Assembly: GCA_025531455.1 (NCBI GenBank) | Contig: JAMYHL010000003.1 | Location: forward strand, 930,001 to 994,000 | DNA: 64,000 nucleotides | Source: Apiotrichum sp. Y4204 | Taxonomy: Eukaryota; Basidiomycota; Tremellomycetes; Trichosporonales; Trichosporonaceae | Reading direction: 5' to 3' | Part shown: positions 22,749 through 35,366 of the stretch, piece after piece | Layout: each line of letters begins with the position of its first letter | How positions within the stretch are numbered: position 1 is the first letter of the stretch | Notes under the pieces: generated by a model | Told to the model about the DNA's origin: nothing | The model's input: the letters and a program-made list of their open reading frames with translations, nothing else | Database searches by the model: none | Made by a program: the position numbers and the translations under genes

Positions 22749-25700
22749 CTACGCGCCAGCGAGCTCCTCTCGCCTCCCCAGCCCCAGCTCCGTGCCGACG
22801 AGTGCGAGTGCGCGGCGTGCGAGATCTCTCGCACTCACTTCAATGAGGTCGCTGCCGTCCCGCGCATCCGCCGCATCGTCATCCACCTCGAGGCCGAAGA
22901 GCTGCGCATACTCGCTTGGCAGGATCCACATCGACGGCGCCGTAGATACCGATACAAGTTCCAGGAGGAGGGGATAATACCGGAAAAGATGTGCACGAGG
23001 CGACGTTGCGAGCGCCGAGCTGATCGGCGAGCCCGTGTCCGCCGGCATGCTCCCCGGCCAGAGCGTCATGGTAACCAGATGCCGGAGGACAAAGAGGAGC
23101 TCCTCCTCCCGAATTCTGTCGTCAGTAGCATCCTTCTGTGAGACAACTCACTTAGGGAACGGCATCTGGCCACGGAGTTTGGCGTCGTTGAGGAAGCTCG
23201 TGAGCGTCTCCTCAAAGCGCTGAAGCACAGCAGGCACGAACAGCGCTGCCACCCGCTCATTCTCCTTTCCTCCTTTCGTGTCCTTCTCTTTGCCCTTGCC
23301 CTTGCTCGAGCACAGGACAAGCTGGTTGAGGGCCCAGTATCGCGTCGCCTCACGCGTGTCGGGCACAACTGGCGCTGTTGTCCCGTTCCGCGCATGCACG
23401 TCGTAGTGATACAGTGTCGATGCCTTGCGCATCGCGTCGGCGTGTTGGCTCACAACGTGGTCCGGTACGCGCTTGTCGCCAAGCCGCGAGTGTACCGTCT
23501 CACGCATCCGCTCGAGTACCGGAAGGACGTAGTCATCGTCCTCCGAGCTGTCGGTGACCCCATCGGCGAGAAGCATGCCGGCGTACACATCCATGATCTG
23601 CGACCAGAGCGCGGAGAAGCGCTCGGCCTCCACTTCCTCCTTCTCCAGCACCGGCATGGCGAGGTCGAGCACGCGCACAAAGGTCGTCATCGCCGTGCGC
23701 CACAGCGGCGGCGCCTCGCCGTACTTGCTCGCAGGCGGACAGTCGTATTTCAGCTTGATGGGCAGTGCGTACGCGCCCAGCACGCTCTCCACCGTTCCGC
23801 CGTTGTATAGCGCCACATCCGAGGACACGCGCTCAAAGACGTCCGCCATGGTCGGCATGGCAAACTTGGATAGTGCGACGTAGGTGACCTTGCCGCCCGT
23901 CTCGCCTAGATAGGCGAGAGAGCCAAATTCCGCGAGATCCGAAAGCACGACCGCCGGCCCAAAGTGCTGCGATTTTGCAACGAGGTCCGTCACGGCCTGC
24001 TGAAGCGGCGACATGGCGTCAACGTCTGGCCGATAATCCGGCGAGCGTGAATACGTAACAACCGAACGCAGAATAGACGACATCTTGCGGACGCGCTCGT
24101 CGTTCCACTCTAACCGGTCATGCAGCTTGGACGCGACCTTCACGAGTGCGACGAGGTTGTCTTGCGTGTACGGTTCGCCTGATCCGAGCGCCTCGCCCAT
24201 GACAACAAACGCTTCCCACGAGGGAACGAGGAAGGGCGACCCGTCCTCTGCCGCCCCGAGAACGCAGTCCAGGACCTTGAGAGCAGCAGTTGTGCATGGC
24301 CGTGGTGCGGAGATGAAGCTCTTCTTCAGCCTGTCGAGGAGACGGCTGTAGATGGCTTCTGATTTCGGGAGCGCGGCAATCTGGGGCAGGAACGAGCCGA
24401 ATATGCTCCCCACCGACGTGAGCGCCAATACCTGCGATTCGTCGCCGCGCATCGACTCGAGAAGAGGGAAGACGACCTTGCTGAACACATCATCCCACAG
24501 TTCGGGGCTGAGGCCGGAACCATACAGCTCCAGACAGCGGAAGAGCGTCTGCATTGCGCTGCTCCGGACCTCGAGGCGGGGGTCGGAAGCCAGTTGTAAC
24601 AACTCGGTGAGGAGGTATAGCCACAGGTCCTTCGAGTCGGCTTGCACCGCGTCGGAAACGGTCCACAAGAGACCGATGGCCGCGAGGGTGATGTTGACGT
24701 CGTCCTGCTGCTGACCAAAGTGACCCAAGCACGCGATGCAGAGGCGCATTGCACTTGGGTCCAGGCTGGAGAGGAAATCGGAGCAGATAAGGTCGAGAGA
24801 GGGGAAGGCAATGCGCACCAGGTTGGCACTACCACGATGGCCGCTGGGAAGTCGGGCACCTTCACCGGTGGGCCCCGCGGGCTTGCACACGGCGTTCAGC
24901 ATGCCAAAGATGGTCGACCACCCAACCTCAAGCGAGTGGCCCCACGACTGAAGGATCTGATTGAGCGTCTGGTATCCTGCCGAGCGCACATCGTAGTCTG
25001 TCGCGACAGCATTCGACACGGGGTTGACATCCACCTGACTGCCGAGAATGTCGAACACCTGGCGCTGGATCGGGGCGTCATGCTCGGCGCGTAGTGACGC
25101 GAGAAGCAGTTCGCCGAGTGTGTCTGACGCCTGCATGCGGATGGTGGACGGTGCCGAGTTGTGGCGAGCCACAGCGAGGAGGTGGTTCATGACCGCTGTC
25201 CAACCCGTGCTCGTTTCGCTCTTCACCATGCGCGGCAGGTTGAGGGTCGCAACGTATCGCAGCTTGGCGAGACCGAAACTCCTCTCGCCGGACTTGATGC
25301 TCGCGGAGATCTGAATACCACTTGTTCTCCTTCGGCCCTCGAGCATCGGGGACGCAAGCGATATGGGGGACGCGGGGATGGGGGATGCGAGCGATTCCGA
25401 GCTACCGACATTTTCGACGGTCGGGACAGGATCCATGCCGATCATCTCGGCAGAGAGGCGGCACAAGGCGGTGATGAACACAGTAAATGCCTCATTGTCA
25501 AGCTCTTGAGAACGCTCAAAGAGCGAGTTGACCGCAGACTGGATACTCTCAACATCCAGGCCTTGGAGAATCTCCGGCTGTGGAAGATCAAGTGAGGCGC
25601 GACCGGGAGATTCGCGATTAGGCGACGGGACATTGGATATCGATACCTGTCGCTTGTTGCTGGGCTTGGGTCGGCTGGTGGAGAGGAGGTAGTTGGCATT

Positions 25701-27759
25701 CTGAAGTGTTTCCAGGACATCATGCCAACCCGGGCCGAGTGTGCTGGACAGCGCCTGGGCGACATTCACCAAGCTGCGCAGACACGCAAGATTGCGCTCT
25801 GAGAGACTTGGCGGTCCAGTGGGATGCACCCCGAGCGCGGTGAGACTGAGCTCGGTGACAGTTCCAGAACGTTGGGACGGTGTGTCGAGGTAGGACTGCA
25901 TGGCGGATACGACCGCGTGTGGCACAGCATAGCGAGCAAGAGTGTTGAGGAAGGCGTCTCGTGGAGTGCTGAGGTTGAGGTTACCGCACGCGACGGTAAA
26001 GTTTTGAAGAGCAGTAAGGACTTCTGCAAATAACTGGTCGGAGAGATCGGTGGAGATGATATATGATAGTGATGCAAGGAGTGCGGGCCACGCCGTCTCC
26101 GCCATGCCTCGTGCCGTGTCGCGCGTGTCATCCGATGCCACCCCTGAAACGATGCTGTCGGCTATGGCGACGAGGGACTGCACTGCGAGGAGATAGATGT
26201 ACGTCTCGGGCACGACCGGTGCTTCCGTCTTGTCGTGCTGCTCAATAAGACGCTGTTTCGTGGTCGAGTGCTGTCCGAGACCAACGCCCTGTCCTGAGCC
26301 CACCATCGCCCCGACGGCGCTGGCACCCGCACTCGCTGCGGACGCGACCATGCCCATGCCCATATCGAGATACCCGGAATTGTTGTTCGAAATGGCGGTT
26401 GGCGGCACGTCGCGGCCGTACATCTGCGACCCGACGCCGAGCAGCGCCGGTTTCTCATTGATAAGATGACCGAACGCGGCGACAATCTTGGCAAAGAGCT
26501 TTGGCCCGCCAGCATTGTCATAATGCGTCCAGATGGTGCGCAGCACCACCGGATCGCCACTTATACCGCGGAGCGTCTCGAGCGCCAGGACGTGCAGCCA
26601 GGGAGCGACGTTTTCGCGCTTCGGATCTTTCTTCGACTCGCGCTTCTCGTCCTCCCCCTCGCCGACGCCCATGCGAATCAGGCTGTTGATGTAGATTTCA
26701 ATCTCGGCCGGCAGCATGTCCGAGTAATGCCGCACGAGCACGTAGATCAGGCGACAGATGCGTAGCGCAACCGCAAAATTGGGCTTTTCGGTTTGAAGGC
26801 GGATGATGAGCGGGTGGAGCTTGTGTCGGAGGAGAAAGAGGAGCTCGGGGTGCGCCTTGACGACCGTCTCGTACCCGCTGAGGATCGACTCGATGAGCTC
26901 AAGGCCAAACGTGCGTTGCAGAGACGACAGCTTGAGCATCCGCGGCTTCTCCTTCTCCGCCGAAGGCCACAGCGATAGTCCCGACGAGGCCTGCGGCGCA
27001 GTCAAAAGGCAGAGATCCGAGAGAATAGAGTATGTGTCAAGCGCCGCCGGTGTGACTTGAACCACTGACGGAGAATCCGTCGGCAGCTCCAAGGGCGTTG
27101 TTGCCTGCCCGGCGGGCGTATCCACGCTCACACGGTCAAACACGACCATGATAGCCTGCCGCAGCGTCGCCGCCGCTGTGCTCGACACGACGCCGACCCT
27201 CGAGTCCTGCAGCTTGAAACACAGCAGGAGCGCGGTACCCAGCACGTCGCCGTGTATGTCCTTGCAGTACGTGAGGATCGAGAGCAGCGTCTGGAGGATT
27301 TTGAGCTGGATGTCCACCGCCTGGCCCGACACGCTGCTCAGCGTCGCAAGCACGTCCGGGAGATTCGCGAGCGGCACCCCGCCGAGCGCAACCAGGCGCT
27401 GCAGCGCCGCGATCGAGATGCCGATGATCTTGGCATTCTTCGTCTTGCACCCCAGCGTCACGGGCGCGAGGAGCGTGTCGGCGCGCGCTGCCATCAGAGC
27501 AATTCCATTGAGGGTACCGAAACCAGTATGTTACTCACCGGCAAGCGCGTCCGGGGGCTGCGTTCCGGGTTTGAGAATCTCGAGCGCGGCCTCACCTGCC
27601 TATGGGTCAACAACGAGACTTGAAGTAGTGACTCACATCTCTGACGTCGGGGTTCCGCCGCTTGCTCTCAACAATGAGCGCCTGGAGCTCCGAGACGAGG
27701 AGGTTGTGATCCTGGATTCCGGCCGGCGGGGGGCGAAGCGGGACGTGGTTGCGTCGCAT
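22749..27759 (-). CDS. MON2: MON2, large Sec7/BIG-related endosome-Golgi trafficking protein, 1628 aa
   Basis: Exons (minus) 27759-27637, 27599-27539, 27487-23152, 23115-22749. The spliced N-terminus (NLLVSELQALIVESKRRNPD, then AGEAALEILKP) continues into TLLAPVTLGCKTKNAKIIGI and ISIAALQRLVALGGVP, the DCB-type start shared by Mon2 and the large Arf-GEFs. HUS-like and Mon2-type helical repeats fill the rest. No Sec7 catalytic domain is visible, as expected for Mon2. The length fits the family (about 1600-1700 aa). Mon2 binds Dop1 and acts with the flippase Neo1 in Golgi-endosome recycling. The ATG at 27494 begins a long open frame but is intronic in this model. The exon 3-4 join is in phase 2 across a 36-bp intron, which is very short. 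Confidence 0.9.
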
Positions 27760-28497
27760 GAGAGAGTGGAAAGTGGGAGAGGGGGATGTGCATGTGGGAG
27801 AATCGAGAGGGATATTGCATGTACATGGCGTGGTCGGTGGTTGGCGTTGGGCCGCGCGTCAGCATCGAACTCTTGTGTCTCGGAGTCTGGACACGGAGGG
27901 CCTTTGGCTTCCACATCCCAGATCGCCAGTCCATCCATGAATGGCTAAACGCACGGCCTGGGACGGTATGTCGGCACAACTCGCTAGGGAGCACTATACG
28001 TGGGACTGCAGGCTCTACGTGTGCAGCAGGCGCTCCTCCCTCTCCACTCACCATGACCACAGATCACGGACGCGCTGTCCTGCGAAAGCTCAGAGATCGA
28101 GAGGTACAGCAGGGCGCAGACCGTGCGAGGCGGTGCGCAGCGGGGTCCGGGGTGGGGATCGCGGTGCGTCGAGCCTGGCAATCGGGCGGTGTGCACGCGC
28201 TATCGAGCTATCGCAAATGTCCAAATACGCGTGTCCTTGCGGGTGTGTAGCGTTGGAATCGGATTGCAGACGTGGTGGAAGAGGTGTGCCAGCAGATATA
28301 CAGAAAGTGTTGACGATGCTAGACTTGGCTGGCGCAGTGGCCACTTTGCCGTGTGCGGTGCTGATTGTCGTCGTCATCATTCCAGCAACTCTGGAATCCG
28401 CCCCCAGGATTTACCCAATCGATCAATCTTCATGTTAACACAGATTCATGCTGATTGTTCTTCTCTCCCCGCTCTAAGATACATGTACAACAATATA
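27760..28497. other. Spacer: MON2 promoter and SSL2 3' flank
   Basis: 738 bp with no supported coding frame. The MON2 start is preceded by a purine-rich block on the plus strand (27760-27810). Confidence 0.6.
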
Positions 28498-31195
28498 CTA
28501 TCCCTGCATGCGCTTCTTGGCCGCTGCCAGCTCGTTGTGGCGTTTTTTGAAGACCGAGTGCGACGAGCCGGCGCCGGGGTTCTGGCGTGCCTTTTTCTGT
28601 GCGCGTTCGTCGCGCTGCAGCTCCTTGCTGGGAGAGTTAGCTGAAAGAAACGTAAAGATAGCTAGACTCACTTTGCACTGCGGTTCTGTTCCTGATACGA
28701 GAGGTTCATGCCACCACTGAGGTGCTCGAGCGGGGCGGTGAAGCGCTGGAGGGTGGGGCCAGAGGACGGCTGCGCGGCAGCTGCCTTCTTCGGGCGCTTG
28801 CCGTTGTTCAGCTTCATGTAGTGGTCGGCCGTCTCCCACTGGTCCGAACCAGTGTTGAGGACTTCCTCGAGAAGAGAAATCTGGGCCGCCTTGGTGGGGA
28901 ACACGAGATTATCCAGCTTGTCAATGCCTTTCAGCTCTGTGATGACCTTGAAGGCGTAACCCTGGTCGATGAGGAAACCCTGGCGCTTTGACGAGTAGAA
29001 CATCTGGAGTCAGTCAAAGTAACAGTACGGGCTCACCTCCTGCGTGTCGGTCGAGACGAGCGAGTAGAAGAACGCATTGAAGCCCTCGTCGTTACGGCGC
29101 TTGGCACGGAGGATGCGGCCGAGACGCTGAGCCTCTTGACGACGGGAGCCGAAGTGCGACGAGATCTGGATGAGGCAGGTGGCCTCTGGGAGATCAATCG
29201 ACGTGTCGCCGACCTTGGAGAGGAAGATGGTGTTCAGGTTCGGGTCGTGCTGGAAGCGACTCAGAATCGCGAGACGCTCGCCCTCGGGCGTTCCGCCGTG
29301 GATAAATGGTTTTCCGAGCTTGATGGCGTACGCCTCGAGCGCGTACACATTGTCCGCAAACGCGATGACCTTGTCGCCGCGCGACTCGTGGTACTGGATC
29401 AGGAACTGGCACGCCTGCATCTTGTTGGGATTCATGGCGTGGAGAAGGATTCTCTTCCGCGAGGGGTTGCGGAGATACTCGCGGTAGAACTCGGGTGTCA
29501 TGGGACACCACACCTCAGCGCACTGCACGGTGGCAATGTGGCCGTTCTTCGCCAGGTCCATCCAGTTGGCCTCGTACAGCTTTGGACCGACAAGGAAGCC
29601 AAGGTCGCCAATCTTGTCGTCTTCACGCACAAGTGTGGCGGTGAGACCCAGCTTGGCGTGCACCTTGAATCCAGAGACGCACTTGCGGAACATCTCGGCC
29701 GGCACGACGTGCACCTCGTCAAGCAGGAGGAAGCCCCATTCCTTTGAGCGCAAAAACTCCATGACCTTCTCCGCATCGTGTGCACGTTTGCCCGTCTTGG
29801 CAATCATCGAGTACGTGGAAATGACAACTCCAGCGGGGCCCTGGAACACCTCCTTCTCTGATTGCGTGAATGCACAAATATCGCGGTCCGCAATGTTCGA
29901 GAAGAGCTGGAACTGGGCCTTCCACTGGGCGACGGATACTGCAGACGTACACAGCACGAGCGTGCTCTTGCGGATTGTGCACGCGGCGGTGATGCCGACA
30001 AGCGTTTTGCCCGCTCCGCAAGGCAAGACAATGATACCTGAACGCGCGCGACCATTTCCGAACATCTTGGACAGCGAGGTCTCCTGGTATGGGCGAATGA
30101 CCGTCATCGGCTTGAGCTGCATGTTGAGGTCGGGGTTGCGGTTGTCGTTACGGAAGTCGTATTCTTCCAGCGCCGGGAGGTCAATGTCCTTGCACCGTTT
30201 CCGGACCTCCTCCATCCGGTCGCCCGCGACCTCAAAGTTGTGCACGCGCTCATCCTCGTCAATATCGTCCGACTCATTGATACCGATGACCGCTCCGATA
30301 AAGTCGTCCTGCCCTTTGTCAGCGGCATTGCCACTCGGGCCGGCTGCATCGCCCCGCTCTGCGCGGCGGGCCTCCTCGGTGCCAGGGATGAGGAAGTCAC
30401 GCTTGGCTTTCGAAGTCTGCTCTATGCCAAACGTTGCTCCCTCCTTGCTCGCTGCCTCCGCCTCTGGATCCCGAATGACACGACACGAGCGGATCACGTC
30501 GTCCTTCAGCAGTGCCTCGAGGTATGCTGGTTCCGTCGACTCCAGGAGGTAACGGTTGTGCTTGAGCACAAGCTTGATCTTGCCGTACGACGACGTCCAG
30601 TCCCGAATGCGCGCGACAAGCTTCCGCGGTAGCGGAATCTTCGAGAGACGCGAGAGCACCTCGATAATATCGTTCGTCTCCAGTCCAACCGACATGGCAG
30701 CGTGCAGACTCGGCTTTGTGATGCGGTACTCGTGAATCAGCGACGGGCGGGACACGGGCTCGGCGATCGCAACGAGAAAGTCCTGCGCAGCCGGCGCAAG
30801 TGGCGCAAACGCCTCGAGAATACTACCAGTCTCAGCGCAGCTCTGACCAAAAAGAAACAAGAAAACAAGAAATCTCACATGTATCCCCGCTCATCAATCC
30901 ACAACGGGCGGGCAGCATGGTCGGCCTTGAGCGACTCGTGCGAGAGGTCCATCCCCCACCGCCCGGCCAGGCTGTCCAGGAACCCGTCGCCGCCATCCCC
31001 CTCGTCTTCCGAGTTGAGTGCCGGCGTGTCCGCCTGCCGTGCGCGCTGCAGCGCCGAGAGGTTGATCTTGATTCCCGTCGCCCCCGCCGCTGCCTTCTTC
31101 GCTTTCGGCCGCCGCACGACCTCCTCGTACTCGTCCTCGGACGGCTCGGAGGCGCCAAATTCCAGAGACGACACGGGAGACGGAGAGCGCGACAT
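28498..31195 (-). CDS. SSL2: TFIIH 3'-5' DNA helicase/translocase XPB, 860 aa
   Basis: Exons (minus) 31195-30879, 30840-29037, 29003-28672, 28627-28498. The acidic N-terminus (residues ~1-90) is followed by the XPB-specific block RPLWIDERG...[24 protein letters not shown] (~95-135). The helicase core shows Walker A LPCGAGKT (~379-386), the XPB hallmark DEVH (~480-483), SAT-equivalent LTAT, and the C-terminal [15 protein letters not shown] (motif VI). Ssl2/XPB opens promoter DNA and damaged DNA as part of TFIIH, so it serves both Pol II initiation and nucleotide-excision repair. The length matches yeast and human orthologs. The first intron acceptor (GGTCAGAG) is chosen to keep the frame. The gene shares a 341-bp divergent promoter with PET100. 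Confidence 0.96.
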
Positions 31196-31536
31196 GCCGG
31201 CTGAAAGGTGAAGACGGAGAGATGGAGATGAGTTGAGGAAGAGAATGGCTCCTTGTGGGAGTCTTTGTGTGCACAAAGTGAGTGGCAACTCAATGGATCA
31301 TGGGTGAGTGGACTCGGAGCTCGGCGCTTACCAATGATGGAAGGAAAGCGGGAGTAAAACTCGCGTGATTATCACGCCGTTTTTAGCAGATCTCGCAGAT
31401 CGCGCAGATCTATTGTGGCGATTCGGATAAGTTGGACAACTACGACTCGGAAGAGACTCAGAACTCCACCCGATCTTTGTCCAAGCCATCGAAACCATTC
31501 AACTATCCTTCTTCCCCTTCATCTCATTCAGCAACC
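31196..31536. promoter_or_regulatory. Bidirectional promoter between SSL2 and PET100
   Basis: 341 bp separate the two start codons. A TCTCGCAGATCGCGCAGATC direct repeat (31390-31410) and a CT-rich leader before PET100 (31490-31530) are visible. No coding frame is supported. Confidence 0.6.
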
Positions 31537-32016
31537 ATGGGCGCAAATCGTGCGTAACTTAAGCCAAAGTGAACACAACTAACGGCAGTCGAGGTGTTCA
31601 AGTTCTCAGTGTACCTCTTCATCCCGCTCTTCGCGATGATCCACTTTGGTGACCCGGACTGGTGAGGATGGGAGTCCAGCTCCGAGCCAGGTCTAGAACC
31701 CTCCGTTGCTGACTATAGGTACGAGCACCACGTCTACCCCATGAAGAAGCGACTGTGGCCGGTACCCTACGAGGAGACGAACGTGAGCCACCCATCGAAT
31801 GTATAAAACTGATGACAGAAACCGCCGCACACGAGCGCCGAGCTGCATTCCGAGCTCGAGCGCCTGCGCGCCCAGCGCCTCGGCCTCCCTGCTCCCCCCG
31901 CTTCCTCGGCCCCCGTGGCCCCCGCGGTCGCTCCCGCCACGCCGTCTGGCGTGCTTTCCTCCCTGCCTGACCGGAGAGACTTTAGCTGGGCGAACGGCGA
32001 CAAGCGCCTCGTCTAA
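31537..32016 (+). CDS. PET100: Cytochrome c oxidase assembly protein Pet100, 115 aa
   Basis: Exons 31537-31549, 31589-31661, 31719-31782, 31819-32016. The spliced start MGANLEVFKFSVYLFIPLFA has the Pet100 signature (M-G-x-x-LE-F-x-x-Y-hydrophobic), with the membrane helix at residues ~9-25. It continues into DPDWYEHHVYPMKKRLWP, matching the family's W-x-x-x-V-x-x-x-K-x-x-LWP. An Ala/Pro-rich tail follows (~70-105). Pet100 is an inner-membrane protein needed to assemble complex IV. The first coding exon has only 13 nt and the first intron only 39. It converges on the eIF4A gene with a 614-bp gap. Confidence 0.88.
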
Positions 32017-32630
32017 TTTACAATCTGTATGCATTTACACCACTTCTCTAGCCTGAGGCTTGCGGGCGACAACGTAGTGGACGGTGTGCCATTGGGGATG
32101 AGTGCTGCTGATCATGCCGCGCTGATTGACTTCTTTAGCCATATGGATTCAAGAGTGGTGGTTCGTTCCTATCTTCATCTCCATGGAGCTTGCGGTCATA
32201 CTATCGACAGCAATAAAGCCCACTGGCGCCGCCTTCACTATCTCTCCTCACTGACGCAGCACGCATGATCAGCACTCCGAATTGCAACTGCACATCGCGC
32301 TTGCCGCGCACTTGAAATAACCATGTGGCATCATCGTCTCCTCCGACCGACTCTAAAAGAGGACACGGGCGAAGCCTCTACAAACGAAAGCCTGCCACTA
32401 TAGAGGCGCTTAGGCAGGACCTCTACGCCGCAGCGCGGACGACGAGGGGCACTTTTGGGGGTGGGGTTGGGGAAAGGGGAGGGGAAAGTGTTGTTAATGG
32501 CCGTGCTAATGGCATGCCAGAGTACAAGCAAGGGGGCAAAGAGAGCCGGGAGAGGGCAAGGGATTGGGGGCTTGGTGGCGATAGTGGGAATGTGGAGGGG
32601 AGGGATAGATACATAGGCCTGACAGATCGC
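32017..32630. other. Convergent 3' spacer of PET100 and the eIF4A gene
   Basis: 614 bp between two stop codons. An AATAAA-like CAATAAAG near 32210-32220 could serve PET100. A long plus-strand open frame starting at 32325 runs antisense through the eIF4A gene and is a shadow of its biased codons. Confidence 0.6.
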
Positions 32631-33012
32631 TTAGATAAGGTCGGCAACGTTAAGGGGCATCTCGTCAACCTGGGTGTTGTAGAAGGTCTCGATTTCACGG
32701 AGCATCTTGACGTCCTCGGTGGTGACAAAGTTGATGGCAACACCCTTACGTCCGAAACGACCACCACGACCGATACGGTGGATGTAGTTCTCCTTGGAGG
32801 CGGGGAGGTCGTAGTTGATAACAAGCGAGACCTGCTGGACGTCGATACCACGGGCAAGGAGGTCGGTGGCGATAAGGACACGCGAAGAGCCCGAGCGGAA
32901 CTCCTTCATGATGACCTCACGCTGGGCCTGGTCCATGTCACCGTGCATGGCCGAGACGGTGAACTCGCGCTCGTGGAGCTTCTGGGTGAGCCAGTCGACC
33001 TTGCGACGGGTG

Positions 33013-33053
<41 letters not shown>

Positions 33054-34306
33054 GAGGTCGCAAAGGGTGTCGAGCTTCCACTCCTCCTTCTCGACGGCAA
33101 TGTAGAACTGACGGATACCCTCAAGGGTAAGCTCGTCACGCTTGACGAGAATACGGATGGGGTCACGCATGAACTTCTTGGTGACCTCGAGGACGTCGGC
33201 GGGCATGGTGGCCGAAAGGAGGACAACCTGGGTCTCGGCGGGGAGGAGCTGGAAGATGTCGTAGATGGCGTCCTTGAAGCCGGTCGAGAGCATCTCGTCG
33301 GCCTCGTCAAGGCAGAACATCTTGACCGAGTCGGCGCGGAGGGCACCACGGTTGATCATGTCGAAGACACGGCCGGGAGTGCCGACAACGACGTGGGGGC
33401 CGTCGTTGAGCTTGGCAATGTCCTCACGGATGGCGGTACCACCAACACAGGCGTGGCAGTCAATGTTGAGGTAGTCACCAAGGGCAATGACGACCTTCTG
33501 GATCTGCTGGGCGAGCTCACGGGTGGGGGCGAGGATAAGAGCCTGGGTCTTCTTGACAGTGGTGTCAATCTGGAACAGAGTCAATACACAGTAGGTTTTG
33601 GGCATTTTTTTGTCTGTGCGGAAAACCCATTTCACTCATGTTTCGCACTTGCTGTCACTCACGCGCTGGAGAATGGAGATGGAGAAGGTGGCGGTCTTGC
33701 CGGTACCCGACTGGGCCTGAGCGATAACGTCACGGCCAGTGATGATGGGCATGATGGCGCGCTGCTGGATAGCAGAGGGGCGCTCGAAACCGTAGGCGTA
33801 GACACCACGGAGGAGCTCGGGCTTAAGCTCCATGTTGTCGAAGCTGCACGAGCGTCAGGACATTGTCTGGCCGCGCACACCGCAGCATCCCGCGGCCAGT
33901 GGCCACGCACAATGCTAACGGTTGCGAAGAATGTGTACTCACTTGTCGGTGACCTGGTCCCAGTTGGACTCAATGGTCTCGCCGGCGAGGTCGAGGTTCT
34001 GCCTTTGTCATGTCAGCCAGGGTGGCAAACGAACGCCCAGCCACGCGAGTTGCATTTGCACAATTTGCAAGCATTTGGAGGCGGGGTCACGGTGCGATGC
34101 AATCCAGAAAGACGGTTGGTCGCGACCAATGTCGAGGTCGTCGCCATCGCCACCGGCTGTCATGCTCACACAATCCCCGCCCTCAAAAAAATGCCACCAC
34201 CATAGGTGGAGACGAGGGTAAAAAAATCTTCTTCATCGATTTTTCGTCCACGCGTCTTTTTTTTTCCTCTAGCGGCGGGCAGCAACGACCACACTTACTC
34301 AGCCAT
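32631..34306 (-). CDS. TIF1: Translation initiation factor eIF4A, DEAD-box RNA helicase, 395 aa
   Basis: Exons (minus) 34306-34299, 34002-33943, 33843-33663, 33569-32631. The spliced start is [20 protein letters not shown]. The Q motif ([13 protein letters not shown]), Walker [21 protein letters not shown] in [19 protein letters not shown] and [13 protein letters not shown] are all present in order, with the canonical eIF4A length. It unwinds mRNA 5' leaders within eIF4F. Codon use is the most extreme in the window (almost all C/G-ending), fitting very high expression. The first coding exon is 8 nt (ATGGCTGA) ahead of a 296-bp intron with a perfect GTAAGT donor. Long first introns are common in highly expressed fungal genes. 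Confidence 0.96.
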
Positions 34307-35366
34307 GATGGATGTTCTTTTTTTCTTTTTGGATTATCGCTGAGTCGTCTAGACTGAGCGATGCGGCGCGTAGAAAGGGTGGTTTTGGTGGTTTTTTTGG
34401 TGTCGTTGGGGTACCCGGAGGTGATGATGAAGAGAAGAAGGGGAGGCATGCCAAAGTTAGGTGGCCTTTGTTCGTTGGCTGGCAGCCTGGCTGGCAGCCT
34501 GGCTGGCAGGGCTGGCTGGCTGGCTGGGCTGGCATCTGGCTGGGGTGTGGGACAGCGTGACTGGGCTGGGGAAGCGTGCCTACCCGCACACACGGAACTG
34601 CCAATTACCCACACACACCACAGCGCACACACACCCCTGCACAACGGCTACACAGTTTCAGCGCCTCTGCGCTCTCAGCCTGATCGCGTGTGTGCATGAA
34701 CATGCATGGGGGCTCTCTCTCTCTCTTGGTGCTCCGCTCCTGCGCTCTTGCACTCTTACAATCTTGCCTTCCAAGGGAGACCCTGGGCGCGCGCCTCCTC
34801 TGTCTCTCTCCCTTCACAGCTCAGAGCACTCTCCCTGGCCGCAATCTGTGCCTTTTGCACACAAGTCTGAAATATTTTATTACACACCCCTACACACGCA
34901 CACACAAAGGCACAGGCGGAGAGGAATAGATGACAAGGGATGGATGGATTATAATTTTTCAGCGCCACATCTGACAGACTCCGAATAATCCCGCCAGGGC
35001 TTGAGGCACCGCGCGCACCCACCCACCCAGAGCCTCATGTCATCCCGTGTCATCGACCGCTGATCGGATCGGAAATCTGCTTTTGGATTTTTGGATCTGC
35101 ACGACCCATTGCTAGCTTTGCTAGCTTTGCTGGATTGCTGAATGCTGAGATTTTGATCCCGCTTTAGCAGCTTTGTTTTGTTTTTGCCGCCACCAGGTGG
35201 AGGCCGACCAAGACATGCAAGACACAAAAGTCTGAGAGACAATGAGGTTTCAGGCGATCAAAGTCAGTTGTGTGCTCGCTGCTCTGCTGCTCTTGATGCT
35301 CCCCACACTCATAACACCTCACCTTACCTCTCTCTAACTCGCTCACCACCCTGGCAGCTCTCCGGG
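34307..35366. promoter_or_regulatory. Divergent promoter region of eIF4A and the RRN11-like gene
   Basis: Just upstream of the eIF4A start is a T-rich block, then a GGCTGGCAGCCT tandem array (34477-34544). CT- and CA-rich stretches (34610-34930) fit leaders and promoters. An ATG at 35242 with a possible GTCAGT donor could begin a seven-codon leader exon for the plus-strand gene. Confidence 0.55.
34477..34544. repeat. GGCTGGCAGCCT tandem array
   Basis: Three 12-bp copies of TGGCTGGCAGCC followed by GGCTGGCTGGCT units lie in the eIF4A upstream region, 170-240 bp before its ATG. Confidence 0.75.

Noticed and set aside
32325..34205. 626-codon plus-strand frame
   Set aside because: It lies antisense to the eIF4A exons and exists because that gene avoids A/T-ending codons. 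The peptide has no family features, while the opposite strand is a complete DEAD-box helicase.
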